From contig JAXLUJ010000012.1 in NCBI GenBank assembly GCA_046329575.1, positions 1-64,000 on the forward strand: 64,000 nucleotides of DNA, given 5' to 3'. Origin of the DNA: UBA1941 sp046329575 (GTDB lineage: Bacteria; Bacteroidota; Bacteroidia; Chitinophagales; LD1). The number at the start of each line of letters is the position of its first letter. The first letter of the stretch is position 1. Shown piece by piece: positions 9,619 through 18,004 of the stretch. Below the pieces are notes generated by a model. That model saw only the letters and a program-made list of their open reading frames with translations. It made no database searches and was not told the DNA's origin. The translations under genes were made by a program, and so were the position numbers.

Positions 9619-11013
9619 GGCCGTTACGTAAACCGACATCGTATCGGTACAGGCAGAGGTAGTATTCCAAATGTAATTGTATGTGCCCGGAATGGTGAAG
9701 CCACTAATCACGGTGTTGGGAATAGACGGATTTGAAAAGGACGTAGTAGCAGGATTTCCTGACATTACTGACCAAGTGCCGGAACCTGCAGCGGCAGTAG
9801 TTGCAGTACTGTATTGACAAGTGGTAATATCATTCCCCGCGGGCTGGGTTGGTACTACCCACAAATTGTAGGCGTAGATATTCGAATTGGGATTTGGGCA
9901 GTGATTGTCTTTAATCGTTACTGTAAAGGAATGCAGGCCTACATCCAATCGGGTAGGAGTCCAACAGAAAGTACCCTGAGGACGCGTTCCCGTGGTAGTA
10001 CTAAAAGTGGCACCGGCAATAGCGCTGTCCCATTTCATTGTTAGCGTAACCGTTGAGTCAGCACTAAACGATTTCATAAAGAAACAACTTTGAGAGCATG
10101 CTGGTATAGTATCGGTATAGCTGGCGCCATTGCCGGTTGCCCCATCCACACCTGAGGCTGTAGGAACGGTACCGCAGTTGTTTTGAATAACCACCTGCAT
10201 TTCGCGTTCCACCTGTCCAATAAGCACATGATTCCTGAATTCGCGAACTAAAACTTTTACAATACAAACCGATGTTGACGATGGTGTAAAGGTAAGTTGA
10301 CCGTTCGATGGATTGATGGTAAATCCGCTAGAGTTTAGTACCGGGTTAGTGGCAGAATATCCAAAGGCGGTTTGATAGGTAACCGAAGCTGTAGAAGAGG
10401 CCATGCTTGGTACCAGAGAATAAGAAAGGGAGTCACCGTCGAGATCGCTGCCTCCGTGATTAAAATTAGCTTGCTGCCCCACACAAAAGAATGGGATTGG
10501 ATTGTTTAAAAAGGCTGGTGAGTTATCGCAGTGAGAAGTAAAGGTATTGTTTAGCCGGGCTTCTATGTAAAAACCCGTGTTTCCCGGGTTTAAAATACTG
10601 CCTATAGCGTTGTTGCGGCAGCAGGTTTGCCAACTGAAAACCCAATCAGGCCCACAGTAATTACCCAGGTTTATTACGTTTGAATACACATATTTCTGAA
10701 TGCCATAGGCACTGGATCCTCCGCTGCACTTGGAGGATTGTCCGGCACAGATGGGTGTAATATCGGTAGGATAGCCGGATTGAAGCGGCACAGCGATGCT
10801 GTCGTTAATACCACAAGTGGCCGAACTATAATGAACGTAAACAGGATCGGGCAATGGGGTGCTTGAATTGCAATCGCGATAAATCGCCAGCGTAATCTGA
10901 TACCGGTGCGGCCCTACACATTTGTAAGTAAGGTCGGCCCCCATAACATGCGATGCATGAGTTGTTTTTATCAACCCCAAACACAATAGCCATATGAACG
11001 CGAGCCTTTTCAC
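8230..11013 (-). CDS. Giant repeat surface protein, 5' fragment (frameshifted)
   Basis: This is the N-terminal part of the same protein. It starts at GTG (11013) with a signal peptide ('MKRLAFIWLLCLGLIKTTHA') and then the 'SHVMGADLTYKC' domain typical of large Bacteroidota surface proteins (residues about 20-390). Seven 76-aa repeats follow, the last ending in a frameshifted tail ('SVVVLVLHFSNRF'). Removing one base near 8370 gives one ORF from 11013 to 2259 of 2,918 codons with 29 repeats. A terminator of the upstream gene ends only about 8 nt before the GTG, and no Shine-Dalgarno is visible. The likely role is surface adhesion or gliding, inferred from architecture; no specific ligand can be named. 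Confidence 0.85.
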   Translation of the reverse strand: MKRLAFIWLLCLGLIKTTHASHVMGADLTYKCVGPHRYQITLAIYRDCNSSTPLPDPVYVHYSSATCGINDSIAVPLQSGYPTDITPICAGQSSKCSGGSSAYGIQKYVYSNVINLGNYCGPDWVFSWQTCCRNNAIGSILNPGNTGFYIEARLNNTFTSHCDNSPAFLNNPIPFFCVGQQANFNHGGSDLDGDSLSYSLVPSMASSTASVTYQTAFGYSATNPVLNSSGFTINPSNGQLTFTPSSTSVCIVKVLVREFRNHVLIGQVEREMQVVIQNNCGTVPTASGVDGATGNGASYTDTIPACSQSCFFMKSFSADSTVTLTMKWDSAIAGATFSTTTGTRPQGTFCWTPTRLDVGLHSFTVTIKDNHCPNPNSNIYAYNLWVVPTQPAGNDITTCQYSTATTAAAGSGTWSVMSGNPATTSFSNPSIPNTVISGFTIPGTYNYIWNTTSACTDTMSVYVTAKPIAGNDDTVCQYEIGSLLGSGTGSWSALSSNPGTSVIASPNTAATTISNLIVSGNYGFVFSSNGCSDTAFILVRSKPGAGSDKTVCQYNSAAMTASGSGTWTAAASNPASVAFSSFTSPTASIGPFTIIGNYTFFWSNNNCSDTVSVLVNAKPVAGNDDTVCQYEIGSLLGSGTGSWSALSSNPGTAVIASPNTAATTISNLIVSGNYGFVFSSNGCSDTAFILVRPKPGAGSDKTVCQYNSAAMTASGSGTWTAAASNPASVAFSSFTSPTASIGPFTIVGNYTFYWSNNNCADTVNVVVNVKPIAGNDDTVCQYEIGSLLGSGTGSWSALSSNPGTAVIASPNTAATTISNLIVSGNYGFVFSSNGCSDTAFILVRPKPGAGSDKTVCQYNSAAMTASGSGTWTAAASNPASVVVLVLHFSNRFNWAVYDCGQLHFLLVEQQLCRYGECGSECQTNCRK

Positions 11014-11020
11014 TTTTTAT

Positions 11021-11050
11021 AAAAAAACAAACCCCGCTTTGGTGCGGGGC
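11021..11050 (-). terminator. Intrinsic terminator of the 600-aa surface protein gene
   Basis: A CCCCGC/GCGGGG stem (11032-11037 with 11044-11049) is followed on the minus strand by TTTGTTTTTTT. It lies directly after the stop at 11058 and ends about 8 nt before the GTG of the giant gene. Confidence 0.85.
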
Positions 11051-11057
11051 TTGCTAC

Positions 11058-12860
11058 TTATTTTACAATGTTGAACCGCAGCGGTTTTTCTGAACTATTG
11101 CGCAGATAAATCAGATAAGCGCCGCTCGATAAATTCTGGAGATTTACGGGTTGTCTTTCCTGAGTAATCACAAACTCACTAACAATTCTTCCGGAGAGGT
11201 CTGAAACAATAGCTTCAGTACCTGCTGCATTGCGGGTTTGAACCGTAAATAATCCGGTATTAGGATTTGGATACAACCGCAAAACTCCTTTTGTGATTGT
11301 TTCAATTCCGGTGAGTGTAAATTGATATGGATTGGAAAGAATGCTGCATCCGGCACCTTCCGATGTTTCTACTGTATAGGAACCACTTTCAGTGGCCGTA
11401 TAAGCCTGACCGGTAGCACCCGAAATCGGAGCACCATCCAAATACCACTGATAGGTTACTGTTCCCGAAACATTTGCGATAAGGGTGTTTCCGCTCTTGG
11501 TTATAGTAGCCGGAGTTAATGCGGTGCGATAAGTTAGAATTACGTTTACCACAGTATCGCAACCGGGGCCTGCCAAACCAATTCGATGCGGACCGGAAGT
11601 TGTGAAGAAAGTATCACGGAAATGATACGTTCCACCCTGGCAGAACGAATCGCGCACCGTGTAAGGGGCAGGACTTCCTGAAAGCGCAACTAATCGCAGA
11701 TTGATAATGGTATCACAAACGCCTGCGGTAGTGGAAGGAATGGTATCGCGATAATTTCCGGTTAAGGTGTATGTTTTTCCGCGATAAACATAAGGATCGC
11801 CGGCACAGATGCTGTCTGTCTTATTAATCTGTGGCGGCTGTCCGGGAGTTAGTGTAAGTGTAAAAACGGTATCACAACCGCCGGTATTACTTGCCACGGT
11901 ATCGCGATGAATGCCGGGCGTAGTGTAAGTAACACCATGGAAAGTGTAGCTTCCTCCATTACAAATAGAAGCATTCACATTTACTGCTGATCCAGCTTTT
12001 GCCACCAGCCGAAGTACATAAATCGAATCACAGGCACTACCGGTTGTTATGGTATCGCGATAAGTTCCCGGACCCGTTAAAGTGCGACCATGAAACGCAT
12101 ACGTTCCCCCGGCGGCACAAATCGAATCGCGTAAATTAATAGTGGTATATTGTCCTACCGTAAGCGTTAAACGAATGATACTGTCACAACCAAAAGAACT
12201 GGTAAGCGTATCGCGATAGGTGCCTGCAACGGTAAGTAACGTTCCATTAAAATTATAGCTGGCTCCGGTGCAAATAGAAGCGTTGATATTGGTGCCTCCG
12301 CCCGGACCACCTCCGCCGATAATCGATAAACGGAGAACTATGATACTATCGCAACCATGATTGGAACCTGCAACTGTATCGCGGTAAGTACCTGGCTGGC
12401 CAATAGTTCGACCATAAAATTGGTAAGTGCTACCTTGGCAAATCGATGCAAAAATGGTGTCGCGTGGATGTGGATTGTTGTTTACTTCTAAATGAAGTGT
12501 TATAATACTATCGCAAAAATGAACATTAAAAAGCGTGTCGCCATAAATGCCGCTTACCGTGCGCTTGATACCCGCAAAGTAGTAGATGGTACCCGCGCAA
12601 ATGGTATCATAAACATCAACAATCGATTTTTGATTTACGGTCAAATTGAGTGTAACAATACTATCGCATCCTTGTACATTAGACAGCGTATCGAAATAAA
12701 CGCCGCTTGAGGTTAAAATTCTACCATTAAAATTGTAAGGTGTGCCTGCACAAGTTTCATCGTTAAAGGTTGAACCTGTGGTAGCGCAGCCGGCAAAACC
12801 GTTCACCGATACTGCCAAAAGCACAACACTTGCCATGAAGTAGCGTAAAATAGATTTCAT
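11058..12860 (-). CDS. Repeat-containing secreted protein with T9SS type A sorting domain
   Basis: 600 aa. A signal peptide (residues 1-23) is followed by eight repeats of about 55-62 aa with the pattern C-x-G-x-x-Y-x-F-x-G, T-x-x-G-x-Y-x-DT and C-D-[ST]-I-x-x-L-x-L. An Ig-like segment follows ('TYQWYLDGAPISGATGQ', about residues 445-510). The last 75 residues ('LRLYPNPNTGLFTVQT' to 'FNIVK') are a T9SS type A (por secretion) sorting domain. The protein should be exported through the outer membrane and anchored or released; the repeats suggest a surface or matrix role. No catalytic motif is visible. It sits just upstream of the giant T9SS type B protein but is separated from it by a terminator. 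Confidence 0.88.
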   Translation of the reverse strand: MKSILRYFMASVVLLAVSVNGFAGCATTGSTFNDETCAGTPYNFNGRILTSSGVYFDTLSNVQGCDSIVTLNLTVNQKSIVDVYDTICAGTIYYFAGIKRTVSGIYGDTLFNVHFCDSIITLHLEVNNNPHPRDTIFASICQGSTYQFYGRTIGQPGTYRDTVAGSNHGCDSIIVLRLSIIGGGGPGGGTNINASICTGASYNFNGTLLTVAGTYRDTLTSSFGCDSIIRLTLTVGQYTTINLRDSICAAGGTYAFHGRTLTGPGTYRDTITTGSACDSIYVLRLVAKAGSAVNVNASICNGGSYTFHGVTYTTPGIHRDTVASNTGGCDTVFTLTLTPGQPPQINKTDSICAGDPYVYRGKTYTLTGNYRDTIPSTTAGVCDTIINLRLVALSGSPAPYTVRDSFCQGGTYHFRDTFFTTSGPHRIGLAGPGCDTVVNVILTYRTALTPATITKSGNTLIANVSGTVTYQWYLDGAPISGATGQAYTATESGSYTVETSEGAGCSILSNPYQFTLTGIETITKGVLRLYPNPNTGLFTVQTRNAAGTEAIVSDLSGRIVSEFVITQERQPVNLQNLSSGAYLIYLRNSSEKPLRFNIVK

Positions 12861-13018
12861 ATTAGTTTTTAAGTGATGCGAAAGTGCGATTTGATTTGGG
12901 ACAGTGCGCCAAATCGATGTTAATAATTATGGAAATTAGGCGAATCCGCTAAGAATCGCGGTGAATTTTGAAGCCCCAAACGTGTGAATTACGTGTGGCA
13001 GTTTCCCTTTAAAATATA

Positions 13019-13219
13019 TTACATAAAAGCCTTATGTGATCCGTCGCAAAAGGGCATATTCTTGCTCTGGCGGCACCTGCAAAAGCTCATTTGGGGTTTC
13101 CTTTGTAATTCCTTACCGTGTTCATCGGTAACTACAAAGTTGCCATTGATCACCAAAGGGCCATGCGGTCGCAAAATCACCGTAGTTTCTTTATTATTTT
13201 CAGAAGAAAGTTGCTCCAT
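13019..13219 (-). CDS. CDGSH iron-sulfur domain protein (mitoNEET-like, single domain)
   Basis: 66 aa. The C-terminal motif C47-x-C49-x2-S-x3-P-x-C58-D-G-x-H62 is the complete 3-Cys/1-His ligand set of a CDGSH-type 2Fe-2S cluster. Proteins of this family are small redox or Fe-S transfer proteins; the bacterial role is usually unknown. The start at 13219 ('MEQLSSENNK') is chosen because the longer in-frame extension to 13390 runs back through the divergent tgt gene and has no family resemblance. It is divergent from tgt, with 64 bp between the starts. Confidence 0.88.
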   Translation of the reverse strand: MEQLSSENNKETTVILRPHGPLVINGNFVVTDEHGKELQRKPQMSFCRCRQSKNMPFCDGSHKAFM

Positions 13220-13283
13220 GGTGCAAATATGGTGAAAGTGTTGTTTTCTGGTTTCAATTTTTCCTTGCAGTTTCACCTCCCTT

Positions 13284-14414
13284 ATGAGTTTTACGTTACA
13301 CGCCACTGACCCAAATAGCAAAGCCAGGGCCGGCTCGTTCGAAACAGCACATGGTACCATCCAAACGCCCATCTTTATGCCCGTAGGCACAGCCGGTACC
13401 GTAAAGGCTGTTCACATGAAGGAACTGGATCAGGATATTCATGCGCAGATTATTCTTGGAAATACCTACCATTTGTATCTCCGCCCCGGTTTAGATGTTT
13501 TGCAACAAGCGGGGGGCATTCATCAATTCAACGGTTGGAACAAACCCGTACTTACTGATAGCGGCGGCTATCAGGTTTATTCGTTGTCTGATATTCGAAA
13601 AATTAAGGAAGAAGGAGCGGAGTTCCGTTCGCATATAGATGGTTCGAAACATGTTTTTACACCTGAAAATGTGATGGACACACAACGCCGAATAGGCGCT
13701 GATATCATTATGGCATTTGATGAGTGTACGCCATATCCCTGTGAATATGATTACGCTAAAAAGTCGCTGGCCATGACGCATCGCTGGCTCGACCGCTGTA
13801 TTCAGCGTTTTGATGAAACAGAACCTTTGTATGGTTATCGTCAGTTCTTGTTTCCCATTGTTCAGGGTTCAACCTTCAAAGATCTTCGGGTGCAATCGGC
13901 AGAATACATTGCGTCAAAAGACCGTGATGGTAATGCAATAGGAGGTCTTAGCGTAGGCGAGCCGGATGAAGATATGTACGCAATGACCGAACTGGTGTGT
14001 GATATTTTGCCTAAGAACAAACCTCGTTATTTGATGGGAGTGGGAACTCCTGCAAATATTCTGGAAGGCATTTCGCTGGGCGTAGATATGTTTGACTGTG
14101 TGATGCCTACGCGTAACGCGCGCAATGGCATGCTTTTTACCACTCAGGGAATTATCAATATCAGGAACGAAAAATGGAAGAATGATTTCTCGCCCATTGA
14201 TCCGCATGGAGCGTGTGAGCTCACTCGTTTTCATACTAAAGCCTACCTGCGCCATCTCATCCATTCAGGTGAAATGCTGGGAGCTATGATCGCATCAGTA
14301 AACAATCTTAGTTTTTATTTGTGGCTGGTAGGAGAGGCCCGCAATCAAATTATTGCAGGTACTTTTGCAGAATGGAAAAAGCAAACAATGGCTAAAGTGA
14401 TGACGCGGCTGTAA
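13284..14414 (+). CDS. tgt: Queuine/preQ1 tRNA-guanine transglycosylase
   Basis: 376 aa, the usual family length. It exchanges guanine-34 for preQ1 in tRNAs with GUN anticodons (queuosine pathway). Visible signatures: D92 in 'TDSGGYQVYSL' (general acid/base), 'GGLSVGEP' (about 220-227, base recognition), and the nucleophile D271 in 'FDCVMPTRNARNG'. The zinc site is degenerate: where other bacterial Tgts have Cys-x-Cys-x2-Cys...His, this protein has G309, C311, T314 and N340. Zinc loss may be a Bacteroidota trait, but I cannot verify this here. The stop is 3 nt before the ATG of the LptF/G permease, so the two are probably co-transcribed. Confidence 0.95.
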   Translation: MSFTLHATDPNSKARAGSFETAHGTIQTPIFMPVGTAGTVKAVHMKELDQDIHAQIILGNTYHLYLRPGLDVLQQAGGIHQFNGWNKPVLTDSGGYQVYSLSDIRKIKEEGAEFRSHIDGSKHVFTPENVMDTQRRIGADIIMAFDECTPYPCEYDYAKKSLAMTHRWLDRCIQRFDETEPLYGYRQFLFPIVQGSTFKDLRVQSAEYIASKDRDGNAIGGLSVGEPDEDMYAMTELVCDILPKNKPRYLMGVGTPANILEGISLGVDMFDCVMPTRNARNGMLFTTQGIINIRNEKWKNDFSPIDPHGACELTRFHTKAYLRHLIHSGEMLGAMIASVNNLSFYLWLVGEARNQIIAGTFAEWKKQTMAKVMTRL

Positions 14415-14417
14415 CCC

Positions 14418-15497
14418 ATGAAAAAAATTGATTGGTATATTTTAAAGAAATTTTTGGGGACGTTCGTCTTCATACTATTCCTTTTGTTGCTGATCACTGT
14501 GGTAATTGATGTTTCCGAAAAGATCGATAATTTTCTTGACGGAGCCGTTCCATTAAAAGAAATTCTATTTACCTATTACGTTAGTTTTCTTCCCTATATA
14601 GGCGCGATGCTGGCGCCTTTCTTTGTGTTGGTGGCTTGTATCTTTTTTACTTCGCAATTAGCCGACCGCTCCGAAATCATAGCGATTTTGAACAGCGGCT
14701 CCAGTTTTTACAGAATGCTCCGGCCTTATGCCGCAGGCGCTTTCATTCTAGGCGGATCGCTTTGGTTTTGTAACAACTACCTGGTTCCTTATTCCAATAA
14801 AAAGCGTTTACAATTCGAACATAAATACATCTCGAAGTACATTGATAACATCAGTTTGAACTATCACCGCCAAATTGCGCCTGAAACCTATTTGTTCATG
14901 GAAAATTACAGGCCTTCAGATGCAGCAGGATTCAAGTTTGCCATTGACCGCTTTCACAATAGCAAATTGGTTTATCGCCTCAGGGCCGATAAAATTGAAT
15001 GGCTTAAAAATTCGAACAATTGGCGGCTCACTAATTGGTATGAACGAACGGAAAGGAGTGAACTGGAGGATGTTATTCGTGTTGGGAAGTTGTTAGATAC
15101 TAGTTTTGTATTTAAACCTTCTGATTTTAAATATACCGAGAACGTTAAGGAGGAAATGACTACGCCCGAACTCACGCATTATATTGAAGAAATGCGTGCC
15201 GGAGGACAGAATTACATTGAATTTTATGAAGTGGAACGCTATCGCAGAACCGCATCAGCTGCCAGTGTTTTCATTATGACCTTGATTGGTGTAAGTGTGG
15301 CCTCGCGCAAGGTGCGTGGCGGATTAGGCTGGCATTTGGTGTTAGGTATTGGGTTGAGTGCACTATATGAAATTATCGGGAAATTTTCTGTTACTTTTTC
15401 TACCAATGCCACACTACCGCCGGTGTTAGGCGTTTGGATACCGAATCTCATTTTTGGTGTACTGGCTATTTATTTGCTGAAGAAAGCGCCAAAATGA
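14418..15497 (+). CDS. LptF/LptG family permease (YjgP/YjgQ)
   Basis: 359 aa. The N-terminal 'IDWYILKKFLGTFVFILFLL' is the hallmark start of the family. Three transmembrane segments lie in the first about 110 residues, a beta-jellyroll periplasmic domain in the middle (about 125-260), and three more helices follow from about 275. This is the membrane part of the LptB2FG ABC transporter that extracts lipopolysaccharide from the inner membrane and feeds the Lpt bridge. It cannot be assigned to LptF versus LptG with certainty; this neighbourhood after tgt is common for the LptG-like copy in Bacteroidota. It is probably translationally linked to tgt (3-nt gap). Confidence 0.9.
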   Translation: MKKIDWYILKKFLGTFVFILFLLLLITVVIDVSEKIDNFLDGAVPLKEILFTYYVSFLPYIGAMLAPFFVLVACIFFTSQLADRSEIIAILNSGSSFYRMLRPYAAGAFILGGSLWFCNNYLVPYSNKKRLQFEHKYISKYIDNISLNYHRQIAPETYLFMENYRPSDAAGFKFAIDRFHNSKLVYRLRADKIEWLKNSNNWRLTNWYERTERSELEDVIRVGKLLDTSFVFKPSDFKYTENVKEEMTTPELTHYIEEMRAGGQNYIEFYEVERYRRTASAASVFIMTLIGVSVASRKVRGGLGWHLVLGIGLSALYEIIGKFSVTFSTNATLPPVLGVWIPNLIFGVLAIYLLKKAPK

Positions 15498-15527
15498 TCA
15501 AAGCGTGAAGATGGCCTTACTGTTGAT

Positions 15528-15752
15528 GTTGCCCCGCGGCAGGGATGGTAGCGTAAAGCCCGGAAGGCCGCAGGGAAAAAATTACGAATGAAAAATTACG
15601 AATTACGATATAGAAAGCTGGTATTTTGAAACCAACCTTCCCTTTCGTAATTCGTAATTTTGAAATTCGTAATTCGCCTGGAACGATTACACTGTAATGG
15701 TTTTAGGCTACACGCGGCCTGAGGACTTGCAGCGAACAGCCCGGTTGCCGCC
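15528..15752. repeat. Dispersed GC-rich intergenic repeat, copy 1, enclosing a long AT palindrome
   Basis: Within the 308-bp gap between the permease and yceI genes, a left module (about 15532-15580, containing 'CAGGGATGGTAGCGTAAAGC') and a right module (about 15711-15752) flank a nearly perfect 29-nt stem (15581-15608 with 15645-15673, ATTACGAAT-type arms). The core of the right module, 15721-15744, is identical over 24 nt to 54527-54550. The left module resembles the IS110 insertion site at 53006-53015/54463-54475. A third, more diverged copy in reverse orientation lies at 58092-58290. Function unknown. Confidence 0.75.
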
Positions 15753-15805
15753 AAAAAAAACAGCAGGAATCGATAACCCGTTACCAGTTTTCAGTAGCTG
15801 AAATT

Positions 15806-16336
15806 TTATGCTTGTTGTTGCAGTTGAATGCTGAGGTGCAGTTTCACATCATCGCCTACAACCACGCCGCCGGCTTCAGTTACGCCATTCCAAACCAGTC
15901 CAAATTCTTTCCTGCTGATTTTACCTGAAATTTCAAAACCAGCCTTGTTATTGCCGTAAAAATCTTTGGCCATTCCGTTGTACTCCACCTGCAAAGCAAT
16001 CGGTTTGGTAATATCGCGGATGGTAAAGTTTCCGAGCAACTCATAGTGATCGCCTTTTTTTGCGAATGAGGAGCTGTGAAATGAAATTTTAGGAAATTTT
16101 TCTGCAGCAAAAAAGTCGTCACTTTTTAAATGCGTGTCGCGCATTTCCATGTTGGTGTCAATCGAGTTCACTTCAGCGCTGAATTCGATTTGAGCTCCCG
16201 TAAAATCATCAGATTCAGATTCCACCGTTCCTTCAAACGTATTGAAGCGACCGGTTACGGTGTTAATCATGAGGTGTTTGATTTTGAATTGCACTTCACT
16301 GTGTGCGGGATCGATAGTCCATTTTGTTTTGTTCAT
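15806..16336 (-). CDS. YceI family lipid-binding protein
   Basis: 176 aa. It begins 'TKWTIDPAHSEVQFKIKHLM', continues with 'VTGRFNTFEGTV', 'DTHLKSDDFFAAEKFPKISF' and ends with the 'ISRKEFGLVWN' motif: a full-length YceI lipocalin-like beta-barrel that binds polyisoprenoid or amphiphilic ligands. No signal peptide is apparent, so this version may be cytoplasmic. It is the last gene of a pirin-DUF6069-yceI operon (19-nt gap to the preceding gene). Confidence 0.93.
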   Translation of the reverse strand: MNKTKWTIDPAHSEVQFKIKHLMINTVTGRFNTFEGTVESESDDFTGAQIEFSAEVNSIDTNMEMRDTHLKSDDFFAAEKFPKISFHSSSFAKKGDHYELLGNFTIRDITKPIALQVEYNGMAKDFYGNNKAGFEISGKISRKEFGLVWNGVTEAGGVVVGDDVKLHLSIQLQQQA

Positions 16337-16355
16337 ATGGTTTGTTTTAAATTGA

Positions 16356-16748
16356 TTACGATTTTGAGAGCCGTGGAATCACGGTAACTGCTACAATTGC
16401 AGCCAGCAGATGCATAGGTGCAGCCAAAAGAAGGAAGCCATGTGGAGGTTGTTGTCCATCAGGCAGCATATCTTTTGTAAAAGGAAACAATGAAACGATT
16501 GCTGCAAACAATGAGATTATGGTAAAGAAAAGCGTTCCACGGGTAGTGAATCGTTCGAGAAGGAAGAATACTATTCCGCCAAAAATTGTGGTAACTGCAG
16601 TGCTCACGCCTATCATAAGCATCCAGGGCGCGGCAGGTTGATCGCAGTTCAGGGCATGAATTGCGATAAAGTTCCACAAATAGTTAAGAACAATAGAAAT
16701 CACGGCGGCGAAGCATGTGGCTTTCGCAATGTTTGAAGTGGTAGTCAT
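16356..16748 (-). CDS. DUF6069-like integral membrane protein
   Basis: 130 aa with four predicted transmembrane helices (about 8-30, 42-64, 71-92, 105-126) separated by short loops; the third loop carries 'DMLPDGQQPPHGF'. Size and layout agree with the DUF6069 family of small four-helix membrane proteins, whose function is unknown. It lies between the pirin (24-nt gap) and yceI (19-nt gap) genes on the same strand, so all three probably share a transcript controlled by the upstream MarR gene. Confidence 0.7.
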   Translation of the reverse strand: MTTTSNIAKATCFAAVISIVLNYLWNFIAIHALNCDQPAAPWMLMIGVSTAVTTIFGGIVFFLLERFTTRGTLFFTIISLFAAIVSLFPFTKDMLPDGQQPPHGFLLLAAPMHLLAAIVAVTVIPRLSKS

Positions 16749-16772
16749 TTGTTACGCTTTTAGTTTATCAAT

Positions 16773-17483
16773 TCAGGCCATAGGTACTTCGATTAGCAAC
16801 AGTTGTGCCTTTTCATGAATGACCAGCTCCACCTCTTCAGTGTCCCAAATTCCCATAGCATCGCGATCGGAAAGTTCTTTTCCGGCAATACTTACATTTC
16901 CTGCAATTAACATCACAAACAGTCCATTGCCAGCACTTTCCAAAGTATGCGTCACTTTTTGGCTGCTGTTAAAATCGCCCAATAACAAGCGCGCCTGCTG
17001 ATGAATCTGCAAACTTCCATCAATACCCGACCCGGAAACAATAGTTTGAAATTTATTGGCCCTATCCGATTCTTGAAAAGCTTGTTGTGCATAGGATGGT
17101 TGAATATTCCGTTCTTTAGGGAAAATCCAGATCTGGAACAGTTTCAGTTCTTCGGAAGACGAGGCGTTGAGTTCAGAATGCACAATTCCTTTACCGGCCG
17201 ACATCACCTGAACCTCACCGGCACTTATCACGCCTTCATTGCCCATACTATCGCGGTGGCGAACTTTTCCGGAAAGCGGTATGGTAATTATTTCCATGTT
17301 GTCGTGCGGATGCATGCCGAAGCCCATTCCTGCGGCAATGGTGTCATCGTTCAGTACGCGCAAAGCGCCAAATTGAATTTTATCGCGATCAAAAAAGTTG
17401 GCGAAACTAAAGGAATGCCAGGCGTTCAACCAGCCGTGATTGGCATGACCTCGTTCACCTGCTGCATGATAAATTGTTTTCAT
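16773..17483 (-). CDS. Pirin family protein (YhhW-like bicupin)
   Basis: 236 aa. 'ANHGWLNAWHSFSFANFFD', 'GFGMHPHDNMEIITIPLSG' and 'MSAGKGIVHSE' are the pirin N-terminal cupin with the HxH...E...H metal site; the C-terminal half is the second cupin ('ARLLLGDFNSSQ'). Some homologues have quercetin 2,3-dioxygenase activity; the physiological substrate is generally unknown. It is the first gene of an operon downstream of the marR-like gene. Its promoter (17500-17530) matches the Bacteroidota consensus and its spacer is filled with palindromes, so repression by the neighbouring MarR protein is likely. Confidence 0.92.
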   Translation of the reverse strand: MKTIYHAAGERGHANHGWLNAWHSFSFANFFDRDKIQFGALRVLNDDTIAAGMGFGMHPHDNMEIITIPLSGKVRHRDSMGNEGVISAGEVQVMSAGKGIVHSELNASSSEELKLFQIWIFPKERNIQPSYAQQAFQESDRANKFQTIVSGSGIDGSLQIHQQARLLLGDFNSSQKVTHTLESAGNGLFVMLIAGNVSIAGKELSDRDAMGIWDTEEVELVIHEKAQLLLIEVPMA

Positions 17484-17499
17484 AGCTTCTAATTTAAGA

Positions 17500-17530
17500 C
17501 AAAGGTAGAAACAATAATTGTATATACAAA
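17500..17530 (-). promoter_or_regulatory. Promoter of the pirin operon with operator-like palindromes in the spacer
   Basis: On the minus strand, TTTG (17530-17527), a 19-nt spacer and TACCTTTG (17507-17500) match the Bacteroidota -33/-7 consensus exactly. The spacer region contains two overlapping palindromes: TTGTATATACAA (17518-17529, perfect 12 bp) and ACAATAATTGT (17511-17521). MarR proteins typically bind such 12-20 bp palindromes, so this is a good candidate operator. The expected start of transcription is about 10 nt before the pirin ATG. Confidence 0.8.
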
Positions 17531-17547
17531 TATATATTCAAAAAAAT

Positions 17548-18000
17548 TTAGCCCCGTAATTTATCTAGCAGAAGGTTGAGACATTTAGCCTCATCTTCCG
17601 ATAAATTCTCCAGAGGCCGGTTGAGATCGGCCATACGCGCATCCGTTTTTGCTAATAGTTCCAATCCCGAACTGGTAATGCTGATATCGACCTGGCGGCG
17701 ATTGGAAGGGCAAATTTCCCTTTCTACCAGTTTCTTCAGGCGCAATTTTTCTACCAGGCGCGTAGCATTACTGTTTCGATCGAGCATCCTGGAGCTGATA
17801 TCATTGAGCATTAAAGTTTTAGGATGCGAACCCCGAAGGATTCGTAGCACATTGAACTGCTCAGGCGTAACGCCAAATTGTTTCATGAACGCTGCATTAT
17901 GGCTATACAGCCAATTGCTGGAGAACAGTAAATTGATGGCGGCTTTTTCCCTTTCCGTATTGAAACGCTTCTGCTTAATCTCCTCCTCAATTGTAGCCAT
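17548..18000 (-). CDS. MarR family transcriptional regulator
   Basis: 150 aa with a winged-helix domain: 'LFSSNWLYSHNAAFMKQFGVTPEQFNVLRIL' (helices 1-3), recognition region 'LMLNDISSRMLDRNSNATRLVEKLRLKKLV', wing 'NRRQVDISITSSGLELL', and a C-terminal dimerisation helix. It probably senses a small phenolic or oxidative ligand and represses the adjacent pirin operon 64 bp downstream and itself, since palindromes of the same type (ATTGTT-TC-AACAAT) sit just upstream of both genes. Confidence 0.9.
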   Translation of the reverse strand: MATIEEEIKQKRFNTEREKAAINLLFSSNWLYSHNAAFMKQFGVTPEQFNVLRILRGSHPKTLMLNDISSRMLDRNSNATRLVEKLRLKKLVEREICPSNRRQVDISITSSGLELLAKTDARMADLNRPLENLSEDEAKCLNLLLDKLRG

Positions 18001-18004
18001 GCGG

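Noticed and set aside
13220..13390. N-terminal extension of the CDGSH protein to 123 aa
   Set aside because: It is antisense to the start of tgt, and CDGSH proteins of this class begin near MEQL at 13219.
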